Source: Bacteroidota bacterium
GTDB taxonomy: Bacteria; Bacteroidota; Bacteroidia; Bacteroidales; JABHKC01
Length of the DNA stretch: 64,000 nt
Direction: 5' to 3'
Assembly: GCA_018692315.1 (NCBI GenBank)
Contig: JABHKC010000045.1
Location: 1 to 64,000, forward strand
How positions within the stretch are numbered: the stretch's first letter is position 1; the number at the start of each line of letters is the position of its first letter. This document shows positions 7,037 through 15,712 of this stretch, one piece after another. The notes beneath the pieces are model-generated. The model did no database searches. It saw only the letters and a list, made by a program, of their open reading frames with translations, and was not told the origin of the DNA. A program made the translations under genes and the position numbers.

Positions 7037-10000
7037 ATGAAAATAAAAGACCTAAACAAAATATTCGAAAATCACAAAAAAGTTGAAGAACTCAGGGGCG
7101 AAATTCTCGAAAACAAAAATGTGTTTTTGAAAGGAGTCGCCGGCTCGGCGATGGGGATGATTTTTGCAAATTTAGATGCACACCGGCAAAATCTAATTGT
7201 TCTGAACGACCGCGAAGAAGCTGCATATTTTGCAAACGACCTGGAAAATATTACACAATCAGATAATATTCTTTTATTTCCTTCATCATTCAAACGGTCG
7301 ATTCAATATGAACAAATAGATACAGGTAGTGTAGTTTTACGTACAAATGTTTTAAACAAGCTAAGTTCAAATCCCAAAAAATTTACAATTGTTACTTATG
7401 CAGATGCTTTAATAGAGAAAGTTATCAGTAAAAAAAATCTGAAAACCAATTCGCTGGAAGTAAAAGTTGGGAATACCATTTCAACGGATTTTTTAATTGA
7501 AGTTCTGTTTGAATATAATTTTGAGCGAAACGACTTTGTGCTGGAGCCCGGACAATTTTCGGTGAGAGGAAGTATTATTGATGTTTTTTCGTTTTCAAAC
7601 GACTTACCTTATCGTATCGACTTTTTTGGCGATGATGTAGATTCTATTAGAAGTTTCGATATTGAAAATCAACTTTCTATCGATAATTTTAAGAAAATTA
7701 ATATCATCCCAAACATTCAGGACGAGGCTCTGGTAGAAGAAAAAGTTACTTTTCTCGATTTTATTCCGCAAAAAACTATTATCTGGCTGAAAGATACTGC
7801 AATAACTCTTAGTAGAATTAGCGATTTATATAAAAAAGCTCTAATAAAATTTCATTCTGAAGAAAATGAAAAGCAGCAAAACATTGAAGAAATAATTGTA
7901 AAGAGTAACTTTATTTCTGAGAAACTTCAGGATTTCACGAAAGTGGAATTTGGATTAAAACAGTATTTCCCCAGCGAAACAATTATTGAATTTAAGACAA
8001 GCCCTCAACCAAGGTTCTCTAAGGATTTCAGCCGATTAAGCAAACATCTTTACGAAAATTATGAGAAAGCATATACAAATATTATCCTTTCGGAAAGCCA
8101 AAAACAAATAGACCGGCTACAATCTATTTTTAATGAATTAAATCAGGATGTTGAAGAATTTGGCTATATATTGACAACTCTGCATGAGGGATTTGTCGAT
8201 TACGATTTGCTGATTTGTTGTTACACAGATCACCAGATTTTTGAACGCTACCATAAATTTAAAATCAAAAGCAGATTCAAAAAGAAAGAAGCAGTTACAA
8301 TTAAAGAAATAACAGGTTTTAATCCGGGCGATTATGTCGTGCATTCCGACCACGGAATTGGGCAATTTGGGGGATTAGAAAGAATTGAGATAAACGGCAA
8401 AATTCAGGAATCTGTTCGTTTAATTTATAGAGACGGCGATATAATTTTTGTGAATATTCACTCTTTACATCGAATTTCAAAATATAAAGGGAAAGATAGC
8501 GATGCTCCAAAAATTTATAAATTAGGCGGAAGTGCATGGAAAAATCTAAAGCAAAAAACCAAAAGTAAAATAAAAGACATTGCCAAAGATTTAATTAGCC
8601 TTTACGCAATGCGAAAAACAAAAAAAGGTTTTGAGTTTTCTGCCGATACCTATATGCAGGAAGAGTTGGAAGCATCTTTTATCTACGAAGACACTACCGA
8701 CCAACTTAAATCTACGCTTGATGTAAAAAAAGATATGGAATCGAACGTGCCAATGGACAGGCTCATTTGTGGCGATGTTGGTTTCGGGAAAACCGAAGTT
8801 GCTATTCGGGCAGCATTCAAGGCTGTTGCCGATAGCAAACAAGTTGCACTTTTAGTTCCAACTACAATTTTGGCATTACAGCATTTCAATACTTTTTCGG
8901 AACGTTTAAGGGAGTTTCCATGTACGACTGATTATATTAGCCGGTTCAGAACGGCAAAAGAGCAGAAAGAAATTATTGAAAAATCGAAGAATGGTAAAAT
9001 TGATATTCTTATTGGAACCCACCGTATTGCAGGAAAAGATATTGAATTTAAAGATTTAGGATTGCTGATTATTGATGAAGAACAAAAATTTGGAGTTGCT
9101 GTAAAAGAAAAACTTAAAAAACTAAAACTTAATGTTGATACATTGACGCTAACTGCTACACCGATTCCACGAACTATGCAATTTTCTATGATGGGTGCTC
9201 GCGATCTTTCAATAATTAATACTCCACCACCAAACAGATATCCAATTTCTACCGAACTTGTTACTTTCAATGAAGAAATATTTAAGGAAGCCATTGAATA
9301 CGAAATAGATAGAGGCGGGCAGGTTTTTGTAATAAACAATCGTATTCAAAATATTTATGAAGTTGAAGCGATGATAAATAAAATATGCCCTTCGGTGAAA
9401 ACCGTGGTTGGGCACGGGCAAATGGAAGGCAGGAAGCTCGAAAAAACTATGCTTGATTTTATTGAAGGCGACTACGGAGTACTGATTGCTACAACAATAA
9501 TTGAAAGTGGGCTCGATATTCCTAATGTGAATACGATAATTATAAATAACGCACATAATTTCGGATTGAGCGATTTGCATCAGTTGCGTGGGCGTGTTGG
9601 CCGTTCCAACAAAAAAGCATTTTGTTATTTAATCACTCCGCCAATTCATCTGCTAACTTCTGATGCAAGAAGAAGAATTAAGGCTATTGCCGAATTTTCG
9701 GAGCTTGGTAGTGGATTTAATATTGCTTTGCAAGATTTGGATATTCGTGGAGCCGGAAACTTGCTTGGTGGCGAACAAAGCGGATTTATTGCCGATATTG
9801 GTTTCGATACATATAACAAAATATTGAACGAAGCAATTCGGGAATTAAAGGAAAATGAGTTGAAACACCTGTTCACAAAAGAAGAAAAAAAGGACAAGAA
9901 ACAAGCAATCGCACAGTTTGCCAACCAACACAAATTTGTTTCGGATAGCATAATAGATACAGATCTCGAACTTCTGTTTCCTGAAACATATATTGAAAAT

Positions 10001-10390
10001 ATTTCCGAACGTATGAGTTTATATAGAGAGTTAGACAATCTGAAAAACGAAACTGAATTAGAAAAATTCAAAATCAACTTGATAGATAGGTTTGGGCAAA
10101 TTCCCGACGAAACAATTCAGTTGATTAATGTTGTAAAATTACGCTGGCTTGCTATAAAACTGGGATTTGAAAAAATAGTTCTCAAAAAGAGCAAAATGAT
10201 TGCATATTTTATTTCCGATCAAGATTCCGTTTTTTATCAATCCAGCAGATTTACTTCAATTTTGAATTATATAGGAAGAAAAGGCAAGAAATGGAGAATA
10301 AAAGAAGGAAATAAATTAAGCGTAGTAGTCGAAAATATTGATTCTGTTGAGGATGCAATAAATACTATGTCTGAAATTGAGTTTGAATAA
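7037..10390 (+). CDS. mfd: Transcription-repair coupling factor Mfd
   Basis: Mfd is the SF2 translocase that removes RNA polymerase stalled at DNA lesions and recruits UvrA. The product is 1117 residues from the ATG at 7037; an upstream in-frame start at 6983 would run through the preceding stub ORF and is unlikely. The N-terminal UvrB-like region includes FVLEPGQFSVRGSIIDVF. The CarD-like RNA polymerase interaction domain starts at GDYVVHSDHGIGQF. The motor has Walker A CGDVGFGKTEVA and motif II DEEQKFGV. Next come TATPIPRT and IIESGLDIPN, with QLRGRVGRS as motif VI. The TRCF C-terminal domain ends the protein. It forms the right border of the accessory block that starts after ruvB. Confidence 0.97.
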   Translation: MKIKDLNKIFENHKKVEELRGEILENKNVFLKGVAGSAMGMIFANLDAHRQNLIVLNDREEAAYFANDLENITQSDNILLFPSSFKRSIQYEQIDTGSVVLRTNVLNKLSSNPKKFTIVTYADALIEKVISKKNLKTNSLEVKVGNTISTDFLIEVLFEYNFERNDFVLEPGQFSVRGSIIDVFSFSNDLPYRIDFFGDDVDSIRSFDIENQLSIDNFKKINIIPNIQDEALVEEKVTFLDFIPQKTIIWLKDTAITLSRISDLYKKALIKFHSEENEKQQNIEEIIVKSNFISEKLQDFTKVEFGLKQYFPSETIIEFKTSPQPRFSKDFSRLSKHLYENYEKAYTNIILSESQKQIDRLQSIFNELNQDVEEFGYILTTLHEGFVDYDLLICCYTDHQIFERYHKFKIKSRFKKKEAVTIKEITGFNPGDYVVHSDHGIGQFGGLERIEINGKIQESVRLIYRDGDIIFVNIHSLHRISKYKGKDSDAPKIYKLGGSAWKNLKQKTKSKIKDIAKDLISLYAMRKTKKGFEFSADTYMQEELEASFIYEDTTDQLKSTLDVKKDMESNVPMDRLICGDVGFGKTEVAIRAAFKAVADSKQVALLVPTTILALQHFNTFSERLREFPCTTDYISRFRTAKEQKEIIEKSKNGKIDILIGTHRIAGKDIEFKDLGLLIIDEEQKFGVAVKEKLKKLKLNVDTLTLTATPIPRTMQFSMMGARDLSIINTPPPNRYPISTELVTFNEEIFKEAIEYEIDRGGQVFVINNRIQNIYEVEAMINKICPSVKTVVGHGQMEGRKLEKTMLDFIEGDYGVLIATTIIESGLDIPNVNTIIINNAHNFGLSDLHQLRGRVGRSNKKAFCYLITPPIHLLTSDARRRIKAIAEFSELGSGFNIALQDLDIRGAGNLLGGEQSGFIADIGFDTYNKILNEAIRELKENELKHLFTKEEKKDKKQAIAQFANQHKFVSDSIIDTDLELLFPETYIENISERMSLYRELDNLKNETELEKFKINLIDRFGQIPDETIQLINVVKLRWLAIKLGFEKIVLKKSKMIAYFISDQDSVFYQSSRFTSILNYIGRKGKKWRIKEGNKLSVVVENIDSVEDAINTMSEIEFE

Positions 10391-10443
10391 GTTTATATCT
10401 GTAAAATGACATTTTTTTTTGTTTTGAAATGCGGATTTTATAA

Positions 10444-11661
10444 TTATTGGAAAACTTCAGCAATTTTTTTTACAAATTCTGTAATAATATTATCCATATT
10501 TTCTAATAAATGATAATTTAATCTATCATCATAAAAAGCGCAGTCGTAACCATCAATTTTATATTCAGTGCAAAGCCAAAATGGTTCCGAATCTGACAAA
10601 CTATTTTTATATACTTTTTTCTGATTTTCGTTAGGATTAAATATCCCAAATATTAGTCTATTATAATTTTGTACTTCGATATGAAAAGTGCTTTTTCCTT
10701 CTGTTTCTATTCTAATACCAAAATTAACAATATGTCCATTTGAATTTAATACATCATCTATATTGTCAACCTTATTATCAATACTATGAACAAAATCAAT
10801 TTTCTTTCCATAAATTTCTTTTGGTAATTTTTCTTGAAGTTTTATGAAAAATTTCTTCCTGATTTCATCTCTAACCTCTCGAATGTCATTCTCGGACACA
10901 ACCTTTAGTATCTCTCTATACTTCTGTTCTAATAACAAGTTCTTGTTTATTGATTCCATTTTATTTGTAAGTTCTTTTAAAGTGTTTATATATTGTTCAA
11001 CTATTATTTTAACAGGATTGTTCATGTTTTCAACTTTAAGACATTTATCTAACCAATTTAAAACATGCACAGAATACGATATTAAATTTATATCATCAAT
11101 ATTAATTTTATATTCTTCATTTTCTGGAGTTGAATCATAATCAGGTCCTAAATATGTTTGATAATCAGGTTTTTTGCCATCCAAGGTAAGATAATACAAA
11201 TCATATTTTTCATATGTATCTTTTGCATAATTATTATACCTAATTAATTGTATGGGTTGGTCGGGTGCATAAATTTTATTCTCAATGACAAGAGCTTTTT
11301 TTTCTTTTTTGTTTTCTATAAGTAAATCTATTCTTCCCCAATACGTATTTTCCAATTTTTCATTTTCTTCTTTATTGCCAATAAAAAACTCATCGTAAAC
11401 TTTAATGTTGCTTGCATCACTTAACCACTCATAATCTTTACTGTTGGCTAATCCTAATTCGTCAATAAATAATTTATAGAAAACATCTCCCATTCCGTGT
11501 TTTCCATTTGGTGTTAAGAGGCTTTTTATCATTAACGAATGTTTAACTTCTTTTGTGTTAATTGTTAATTCATTAAAAACATTGAATAATTCACCATTCT
11601 TTAACTTCTTTTGAGTGAGATTTTCACTTTCTTTTACAAATTCATTTATTATATTTTCCAT
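10444..11661 (-). CDS. PD-(D/E)XK nuclease superfamily protein
   Basis: The start is taken as the ATG at 11661 (405 residues), because the 12 extra upstream codons look non-coding. The core motif is visible around residues 120-160: GRIDLLIE (catalytic Asp) followed by ALVIENKIYAPDQPIQLIRY, the E-x-K pair plus downstream Q-x-x-R-Y seen in the PDDEXK_4 group of putative nucleases. No fused helicase or methylase domain is visible. It converges with mfd and diverges from the antitoxin gene. Position beside a toxin-antitoxin remnant and near the Gabija-like genes suggests a defence or mobile-element origin; its substrate cannot be read from sequence. Confidence 0.75.
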   Translation of the reverse strand: MENIINEFVKESENLTQKKLKNGELFNVFNELTINTKEVKHSLMIKSLLTPNGKHGMGDVFYKLFIDELGLANSKDYEWLSDASNIKVYDEFFIGNKEENEKLENTYWGRIDLLIENKKEKKALVIENKIYAPDQPIQLIRYNNYAKDTYEKYDLYYLTLDGKKPDYQTYLGPDYDSTPENEEYKINIDDINLISYSVHVLNWLDKCLKVENMNNPVKIIVEQYINTLKELTNKMESINKNLLLEQKYREILKVVSENDIREVRDEIRKKFFIKLQEKLPKEIYGKKIDFVHSIDNKVDNIDDVLNSNGHIVNFGIRIETEGKSTFHIEVQNYNRLIFGIFNPNENQKKVYKNSLSDSEPFWLCTEYKIDGYDCAFYDDRLNYHLLENMDNIITEFVKKIAEVFQ

Positions 11662-11859
11662 AATTAAATTAATTGAACTGTGAAGTACCTCCATCAATAG
11701 GACAAAAAAATCTTAAAAATCAAGGTGTAATATTTTTTAAACTTTGGCCAAAGTTAATAACTAAATTTCACTTATAATAGTTTTATTTATAAAAAACAGA
11801 TTTCTTTTCTACATTTTTTTTGATGCTTTGACATACAAATAGTCCTAAATAAAAATAAA

Positions 11860-11892
11860 GTTTCCCTATGTGAAACATTTATACTATCTTTG
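11860..11892 (+). promoter_or_regulatory. Promoter and candidate operator of the higBA remnant
   Basis: TATCTTTG at 11885-11892 fits the TAnnTTTG -7 consensus and lies 11 bases before the higB remnant ATG. Just upstream, 11860-11876 is an inverted repeat, GTTTC-N7-GAAAC, placed over the -33 region. HigA-type antitoxins repress their own operon by binding palindromes like this, so it is a plausible operator. Binding is inferred, not shown. Confidence 0.55.
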
Positions 11893-11903
11893 TATCAGAA
11901 AAT

Positions 11904-11954
11904 ATGAAAGTACATTTAATAAAAAAGCAGTCTATTGGAAACTTTAAAATATAA
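11904..11954 (+). pseudogene. higB: N-terminal remnant of a HigB toxin
   Basis: The ATG at 11904 opens MKVHLIKKQSIGNFKI and then stops. The first eleven residues match the typical start of Bacteroidota HigB mRNA interferases (MKVHLIKKQTI...). The rest, normally about 90 residues, is missing, and the reading runs out of frame into the start of the antitoxin gene. This indicates a deletion that removed almost the whole toxin while leaving the promoter and the antitoxin. Confidence 0.6.
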
Positions 11955-12402
11955 AATCATAAAAGACAAAGAACAATATAAACAGTATTGTGATATACTT
12001 GAAGAACTAATAATTTCTGAGAAAAAAGCAGATGAAGACGAAATTGAATTATTGACTCTACTAATTGAAAAATGGGATAAAGAGAACAATTCGCTAAATG
12101 AGTTAAATCCTATTGAAATATTAAAGGCTCTTATGTATGAGAATAATTTGAAATCAAAAGATTTGGTAGATATTTTGGGAATATCTAAAGGAACTGTTTC
12201 TAAAATATTGAACTATCATAAAGGATTGTCAAAGGAAACTATCAGAAAACTTGCTGATTATTTTCATGTATCTCAAGAGACATTCAATAGACCTTATAAA
12301 TTGATAAACGCAGTTAATCGACATTTCCGAAATGCTTCTTTGATGAATACTAGAAAGAATATTGCTCAACATATAGTAAGCAACATTTGCCAAACTTCAT
12401 AG
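11935..12402 (+). CDS. higA: HigA-type antitoxin (orphan, toxin deleted)
   Basis: The 155-residue protein begins ETLKYKIIKDKEQY and continues with an acidic helix, DEIELLTLLIEKWD. It then has a HTH_3/XRE domain (about residues 65-115) with LKSKDLVDILGISKGTVSKILNYHKGLS and TIRKLADYF. This is the HigA architecture of Bacteroidota HigBA modules. The start codon is TTG (11935), where relatives have ATG; the base change coincides with the deletion junction that removed higB. The extreme C-terminus (after MNTRKN) may also be altered relative to the family. It probably still represses its own promoter. Whether it is translated efficiently from TTG is unclear. Confidence 0.8.
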   Translation: METLKYKIIKDKEQYKQYCDILEELIISEKKADEDEIELLTLLIEKWDKENNSLNELNPIEILKALMYENNLKSKDLVDILGISKGTVSKILNYHKGLSKETIRKLADYFHVSQETFNRPYKLINAVNRHFRNASLMNTRKNIAQHIVSNICQTS

Positions 12403-12430
12403 AGTTTTAAATCTTGTTGAAAACTCTATG
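12398..12430. terminator. Perfect 11-bp hairpin overlapping the higA stop
   Basis: CATAGAGTTTT and AAAACTCTATG pair perfectly around an 11-base loop. The higA TAG lies in the left arm. With A and T runs in both arms it could act as a terminator between higA and the convergent TPR gene, although no strong U-tract follows. Confidence 0.5.
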
Positions 12431-12469
12431 CTGGTACTACGAAATTGCTTGCCGGGCTTCCACAAATCC

Positions 12470-13528
12470 TTAATATGAAGTAGAATTTAATTTATTGCAA
12501 ATTTTATTGTCTAAACTTAGACTGTCGTTAAATCCCATATAATTAGCCCGATACAAATATATGCACGCTTCAACAGTATCTGATAATTCTAATAGAATTT
12601 TGGCTTTGTTATAATAAGCTTCGGCAAAAAGTGAATCTAAAATTATTGTTCGTTCGAAGTCTTCTAAAGCTCCAAAAATGTCCCCAACCTTTTGCTTTGC
12701 CAAACCTCTTTGATTATGTGCTATAATATGATTTTTACTAATATTAATTGTTTCATTTAAGATTTTAATTGATCCATTATAATCTCCCATATGTGATTTT
12801 ACTAAGGCTTTTCCAACTAAAGCACGTACATATTTTGGATTGTGTTTTAAAGAATTATCATAATCTTCTGAGGCTTTGGAGATTTTCCCGCATTTATAAT
12901 ACGAGTCTCCCCGAAAAGCATATGCACTGGAATGATTTGGTTTTATTTTTAGGGTATTTGAAAAATAGTCTATAGCTTCCTCATAATCAGATAACTTAAA
13001 TAGTACAATTGCTTTATTATAATAGGCATTCGCAAAATTAGAATCAAGAATTATTGCTTGTTCAAAATCTTTTAAAGCTCCATAAATATCCCCAATCTTT
13101 TGTTTTGCTAAACCTCTTTGATTATGTGCTGTAATGTGATTTTTGTTTACTGTAATTGTTTTATTGAAATAAATAATTGAACCAATATAATCACCGATAT
13201 AATATTTTGCATTAGCATTTCCAAATAAACCCCGCACATATTTTGGGTTGTACTTTAAGGAATTATTATAATCTATGAAAGCGTTAGATATTTTCCCACA
13301 TTTAAAATAAGAATCGCCCCGAAATGCATATGCACCGGAGTGATCTGGAGCAATTTTAACAGTTTTTGAAAAATATTCTATGGCAAGTTCATAGTTTTGA
13401 TTACAATACTCCTTTTTCCCTTTTTTATAAAACTCCTTATATGATTCTTCACTATGCTGACAGGAAACTATAATGCTTACAAGATTAATATTTATTAAAA
13501 TAGTTATAATAATAAATATCTTCCTCAT
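12470..13528 (-). CDS. TPR-repeat lipoprotein with internal duplication
   Basis: The 352-residue protein has a hydrophobic leader with a lipobox-like IIVSC (Cys 23), then about eight tetratricopeptide repeats. An almost exact internal copy is visible: YAFRGDSY at residues 67-74 recurs at 203-210, and AHNQRGLAKQK and YVRxL recur at the same spacing. The period is 136 residues, exactly four 34-residue TPRs. It is probably an outer- or inner-membrane-anchored scaffold for protein interaction. The gene converges with higA and has its own well-formed promoter upstream. No specific function can be assigned. Confidence 0.8.
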   Translation of the reverse strand: MRKIFIIITILININLVSIIVSCQHSEESYKEFYKKGKKEYCNQNYELAIEYFSKTVKIAPDHSGAYAFRGDSYFKCGKISNAFIDYNNSLKYNPKYVRGLFGNANAKYYIGDYIGSIIYFNKTITVNKNHITAHNQRGLAKQKIGDIYGALKDFEQAIILDSNFANAYYNKAIVLFKLSDYEEAIDYFSNTLKIKPNHSSAYAFRGDSYYKCGKISKASEDYDNSLKHNPKYVRALVGKALVKSHMGDYNGSIKILNETINISKNHIIAHNQRGLAKQKVGDIFGALEDFERTIILDSLFAEAYYNKAKILLELSDTVEACIYLYRANYMGFNDSLSLDNKICNKLNSTSY

Positions 13529-13574
13529 AAATAGAACTTTAATAAGTATTGTATTGAACTTTTTATTATGAAAG

Positions 13575-13605
13575 CAAAATTATTATATTATTTTGAATCA
13601 TCAAA
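13575..13605 (-). promoter_or_regulatory. Promoter of the TPR lipoprotein gene
   Basis: On the minus strand TTTG (13602-13605), 19 bases, then TAATTTTG (13575-13582) matches the Bacteroidota -33/-7 consensus with ideal spacing. The start codon lies 46 bases downstream. Confidence 0.7.
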
Positions 13606-13684
13606 ATGATTGAACAAAATATTAAAATTTCAGCTTAAAAAAAATTATTGCTATAAACCAGCATTGCTAAAATGTCAGGCTTTT

Positions 13685-15361
13685 TTAATGATACAAATAT
13701 CTTTTAATTTTCTGAGTAGCAGTTTTCTGAAAAGGATCAGGATGGACAACAAGTAGTTGAATTCGGGAAAATTTATTTACTCTTGCATTTATATAGTATT
13801 GAAGTTCTGCCGAAAGTTCATCAATTCTTTCATCAACTTTTTTTGTAAGCTCTTCGAGTTTTTCATCCATTTTGTGAGTAAATTCTTCCTTCATTTCTTT
13901 CAACTTCAGTTCTAATTCTTCTCTGTTGAAATGCACTAAAGCCACCAATTTCCCTTTTTTTTCAACCACAATAGATTCAATTACATGTCGAAAATTATTT
14001 ATTAAAGATTCAATTTCTTCAGGATAAATATTTTCTCCATTGGCACCAACTATCAGATTTTTTAATCTGCCTTTGTGGCTAAGCCAACCATCTTTGTCGA
14101 AAACTCCAAGATCGCCGGTTTTGAACCAGCCATCTTCGGTCATAACTTCGCGGGTGTTTGCTTCATTTTTATAATAACCCAACATAATGTTTGGACCTTT
14201 CCCCCAAATTTCGCCTTCTCCGGTTTTCGGATCCGGATTGTTAATTTTTAATTCGCAATGCTGAACTACCGGACCTATTGCTTGATATCTTGTCATGCTC
14301 GGATTTGAACCGGCAAGCATAGGAGAAGTTTCAGTCAAACCATAACCAATGGCATATGGAAATTTTGCATCTACCAAAAATTGTTCTACTACCGGATCTA
14401 ATTTTGCACCACCAATTCCGAAAAACTTTAAGTTGCCACCAAAAGTTTGATATAATTTTTTGCCGGCAATTCTATAAAGTAATTTGCGAGTAGGAGAGAA
14501 TCTGTGTAAAAAGCGAGTAATGGGCTTTTTCTGTATTTCAGGAAGTATTTTGTTTTTATAAACTTTTTCTATTATTAATGGCACAGTCAGCATTAAATGT
14601 GGTTTAAGCTTTTGCATAGCCGGAATCAAAACGCTGGCAGTGGGAGGTTTGCGCAAATAATGAACATTAGCACCTTTCAGAATTGGCAAAATTAGTCCTA
14701 AAGTATTTTCGAATGTATGTGACAATGGCAATACCGAAAGGAATCTGTCATCTTCAAGAATTGTTTGAACTGCGTCAGCTTGCAATGCATTTGTGATTAC
14801 ATTTTTTTGCGAAAGCATCACTCCTTTGGAATTTCCGGTAGTACCTGATGTGTAAAGCAATATTGCCAATTTGTTTTCATTAGGACTAAAAGAATTGCTG
14901 CATTGAGTATTTTCATTAAAAACAACATTAGGTCTTTTCCCTTCTATAATATCAAAATTGTCGATACTTATTATTGTTTCAACTAAGTCTTTTTTCGTTT
15001 CAGAGAGTTTGTATTCAAGACTTTCAGAAACGAAAATTGCTTTAGCTTCGGAATGATGAAGAACATTTTGCAATTCGTGTTTGTTGAAATCGGGCAAAAC
15101 CGGAACTACAACTACTCCCATGCAATGCAATGCAAAATATACTATGCCCCAGTTTGGCATGTTCTGGCTATAAATAACAACTTTGTCGTCGGGTCTAATC
15201 CCCAATTCAGTAAGAAAAGCTTTGACGGCAGAAATTCGGGTTCCCATCTGAGAATAAGTTATTGCTTCTTCTTCCATAAAACCCAATGCTTTTTTATCTG
15301 CATATTTGGAGATTACTATTGGCAAAATTTCAGCAAAACTAAACTGTTTGTATGATTCCAT
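13685..15361 (-). CDS. Long-chain fatty acid-CoA ligase (AMP-binding enzyme)
   Basis: The enzyme activates fatty acids with ATP and CoA. Motifs of the ANL superfamily are LLYTSGTTGNSKGVMLS (P-loop-like A3), GYGLTETSPML (A5) and WFKTGDLGVFDKDGWL (A7), then GRLKNLIVGANGENIYPEEIE (A8). The product is 558 residues from the ATG at 15361. A longer reading from a TTG at 15379 is rejected because that codon lies inside the -7 box. Between the C-terminal domain strand VALVHFN and the final QKTATQKIKRYLYH there is a charged coiled-coil insert of about 40 residues (KMDEKLEELTKKVDERIDEL). No partner genes are adjacent. Confidence 0.9.
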   Translation of the reverse strand: MESYKQFSFAEILPIVISKYADKKALGFMEEEAITYSQMGTRISAVKAFLTELGIRPDDKVVIYSQNMPNWGIVYFALHCMGVVVVPVLPDFNKHELQNVLHHSEAKAIFVSESLEYKLSETKKDLVETIISIDNFDIIEGKRPNVVFNENTQCSNSFSPNENKLAILLYTSGTTGNSKGVMLSQKNVITNALQADAVQTILEDDRFLSVLPLSHTFENTLGLILPILKGANVHYLRKPPTASVLIPAMQKLKPHLMLTVPLIIEKVYKNKILPEIQKKPITRFLHRFSPTRKLLYRIAGKKLYQTFGGNLKFFGIGGAKLDPVVEQFLVDAKFPYAIGYGLTETSPMLAGSNPSMTRYQAIGPVVQHCELKINNPDPKTGEGEIWGKGPNIMLGYYKNEANTREVMTEDGWFKTGDLGVFDKDGWLSHKGRLKNLIVGANGENIYPEEIESLINNFRHVIESIVVEKKGKLVALVHFNREELELKLKEMKEEFTHKMDEKLEELTKKVDERIDELSAELQYYINARVNKFSRIQLLVVHPDPFQKTATQKIKRYLYH

Positions 15362-15376
15362 AAAAAATATTTTTTG

Positions 15377-15384
15377 CAAATGTA
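15377..15384 (-). promoter_or_regulatory. -7 box of the acyl-CoA ligase gene
   Basis: TACATTTG on the minus strand matches TAnnTTTG and ends 15 bases before the ATG at 15361. It implies a very short 5' leader and decides the start codon. Confidence 0.6.
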
Positions 15385-15490
15385 TTTAAATTTTTTATAT
15401 GCAAAAATCTACATATTTCATTTTTTGAATATGATGTTTTCAAATAAGGAATAAAATGTAGAATTTGTAAAAAATATATATTCCCACACC

Positions 15491-15515
15491 TGCCGCAAGT
15501 TTGCAACTTGTGGCA
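15491..15515. repeat. Inverted repeat, TGCCGCAAGTT / AACTTGTGGCA
   Basis: Eleven-base arms with one C/T difference around a 3-base loop. It is much richer in G+C than its surroundings and lies between divergent genes, 35 bases from a second palindrome. This suggests a mobile or repeated hairpin element rather than a terminator of either gene. Confidence 0.55.
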
Positions 15516-15549
15516 AAATATACATTTGATGAAGAAAGTATGTTTTTAC

Positions 15550-15577
15550 CCGTGCCACCGCTGAAGCGGTGGCACGG
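15550..15577. repeat. Perfect 13-bp GC-rich palindrome
   Basis: CCGTGCCACCGCT and AGCGGTGGCACGG form a perfect stem with a two-base GA loop. It stands out sharply in AT-rich intergenic DNA between two divergent genes, where a terminator is not expected. It resembles REP-type repeated hairpins. The rest of the 15385-15616 interval shows no gene. Confidence 0.65.
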
Positions 15578-15616
15578 ATGAGTTACCAGAAGAAAAAAAA
15601 TGTTAATTTTTTAAAT

Positions 15617-15712
15617 ATGATAATAAGCACAAGAAAAACCGAAAATAGAGAACTTGCAAAAAAATTATATTTTCGTGCTGATAAAAATTTAGAAATTAGA
15701 GCTTGTTTATGA
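15617..15712 (+). CDS. Small ORF coupled to metF (31 codons)
   Basis: The ATG at 15617 opens MIISTRKTENRELAKKLYF and the frame ends in a TGA overlapping the metF ATG (ATGA). It could be a leader peptide that couples translation to metF, or chance. Its composition (charged N-terminus, no low complexity) is compatible with a peptide, but I recognise no family. Confidence 0.3.
   Translation: MIISTRKTENRELAKKLYFRADKNLEIRACL

Noticed and set aside
8932-10077. Antisense ORFs of 123-143 codons within mfd
   Set aside because: They are Ser/Ile/Phe-rich shadows of a strongly conserved sense gene, with no motifs.
10844-11140. Plus-strand ORF opposite the PD-(D/E)XK gene
   Set aside because: Ser/Phe-rich antisense shadow without a ribosome site or family resemblance.
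15361-15379. Upstream TTG start for the acyl-CoA ligase gene
   Set aside because: The TTG is the end of the TACATTTG promoter box, so it would not be in the transcript as a start.
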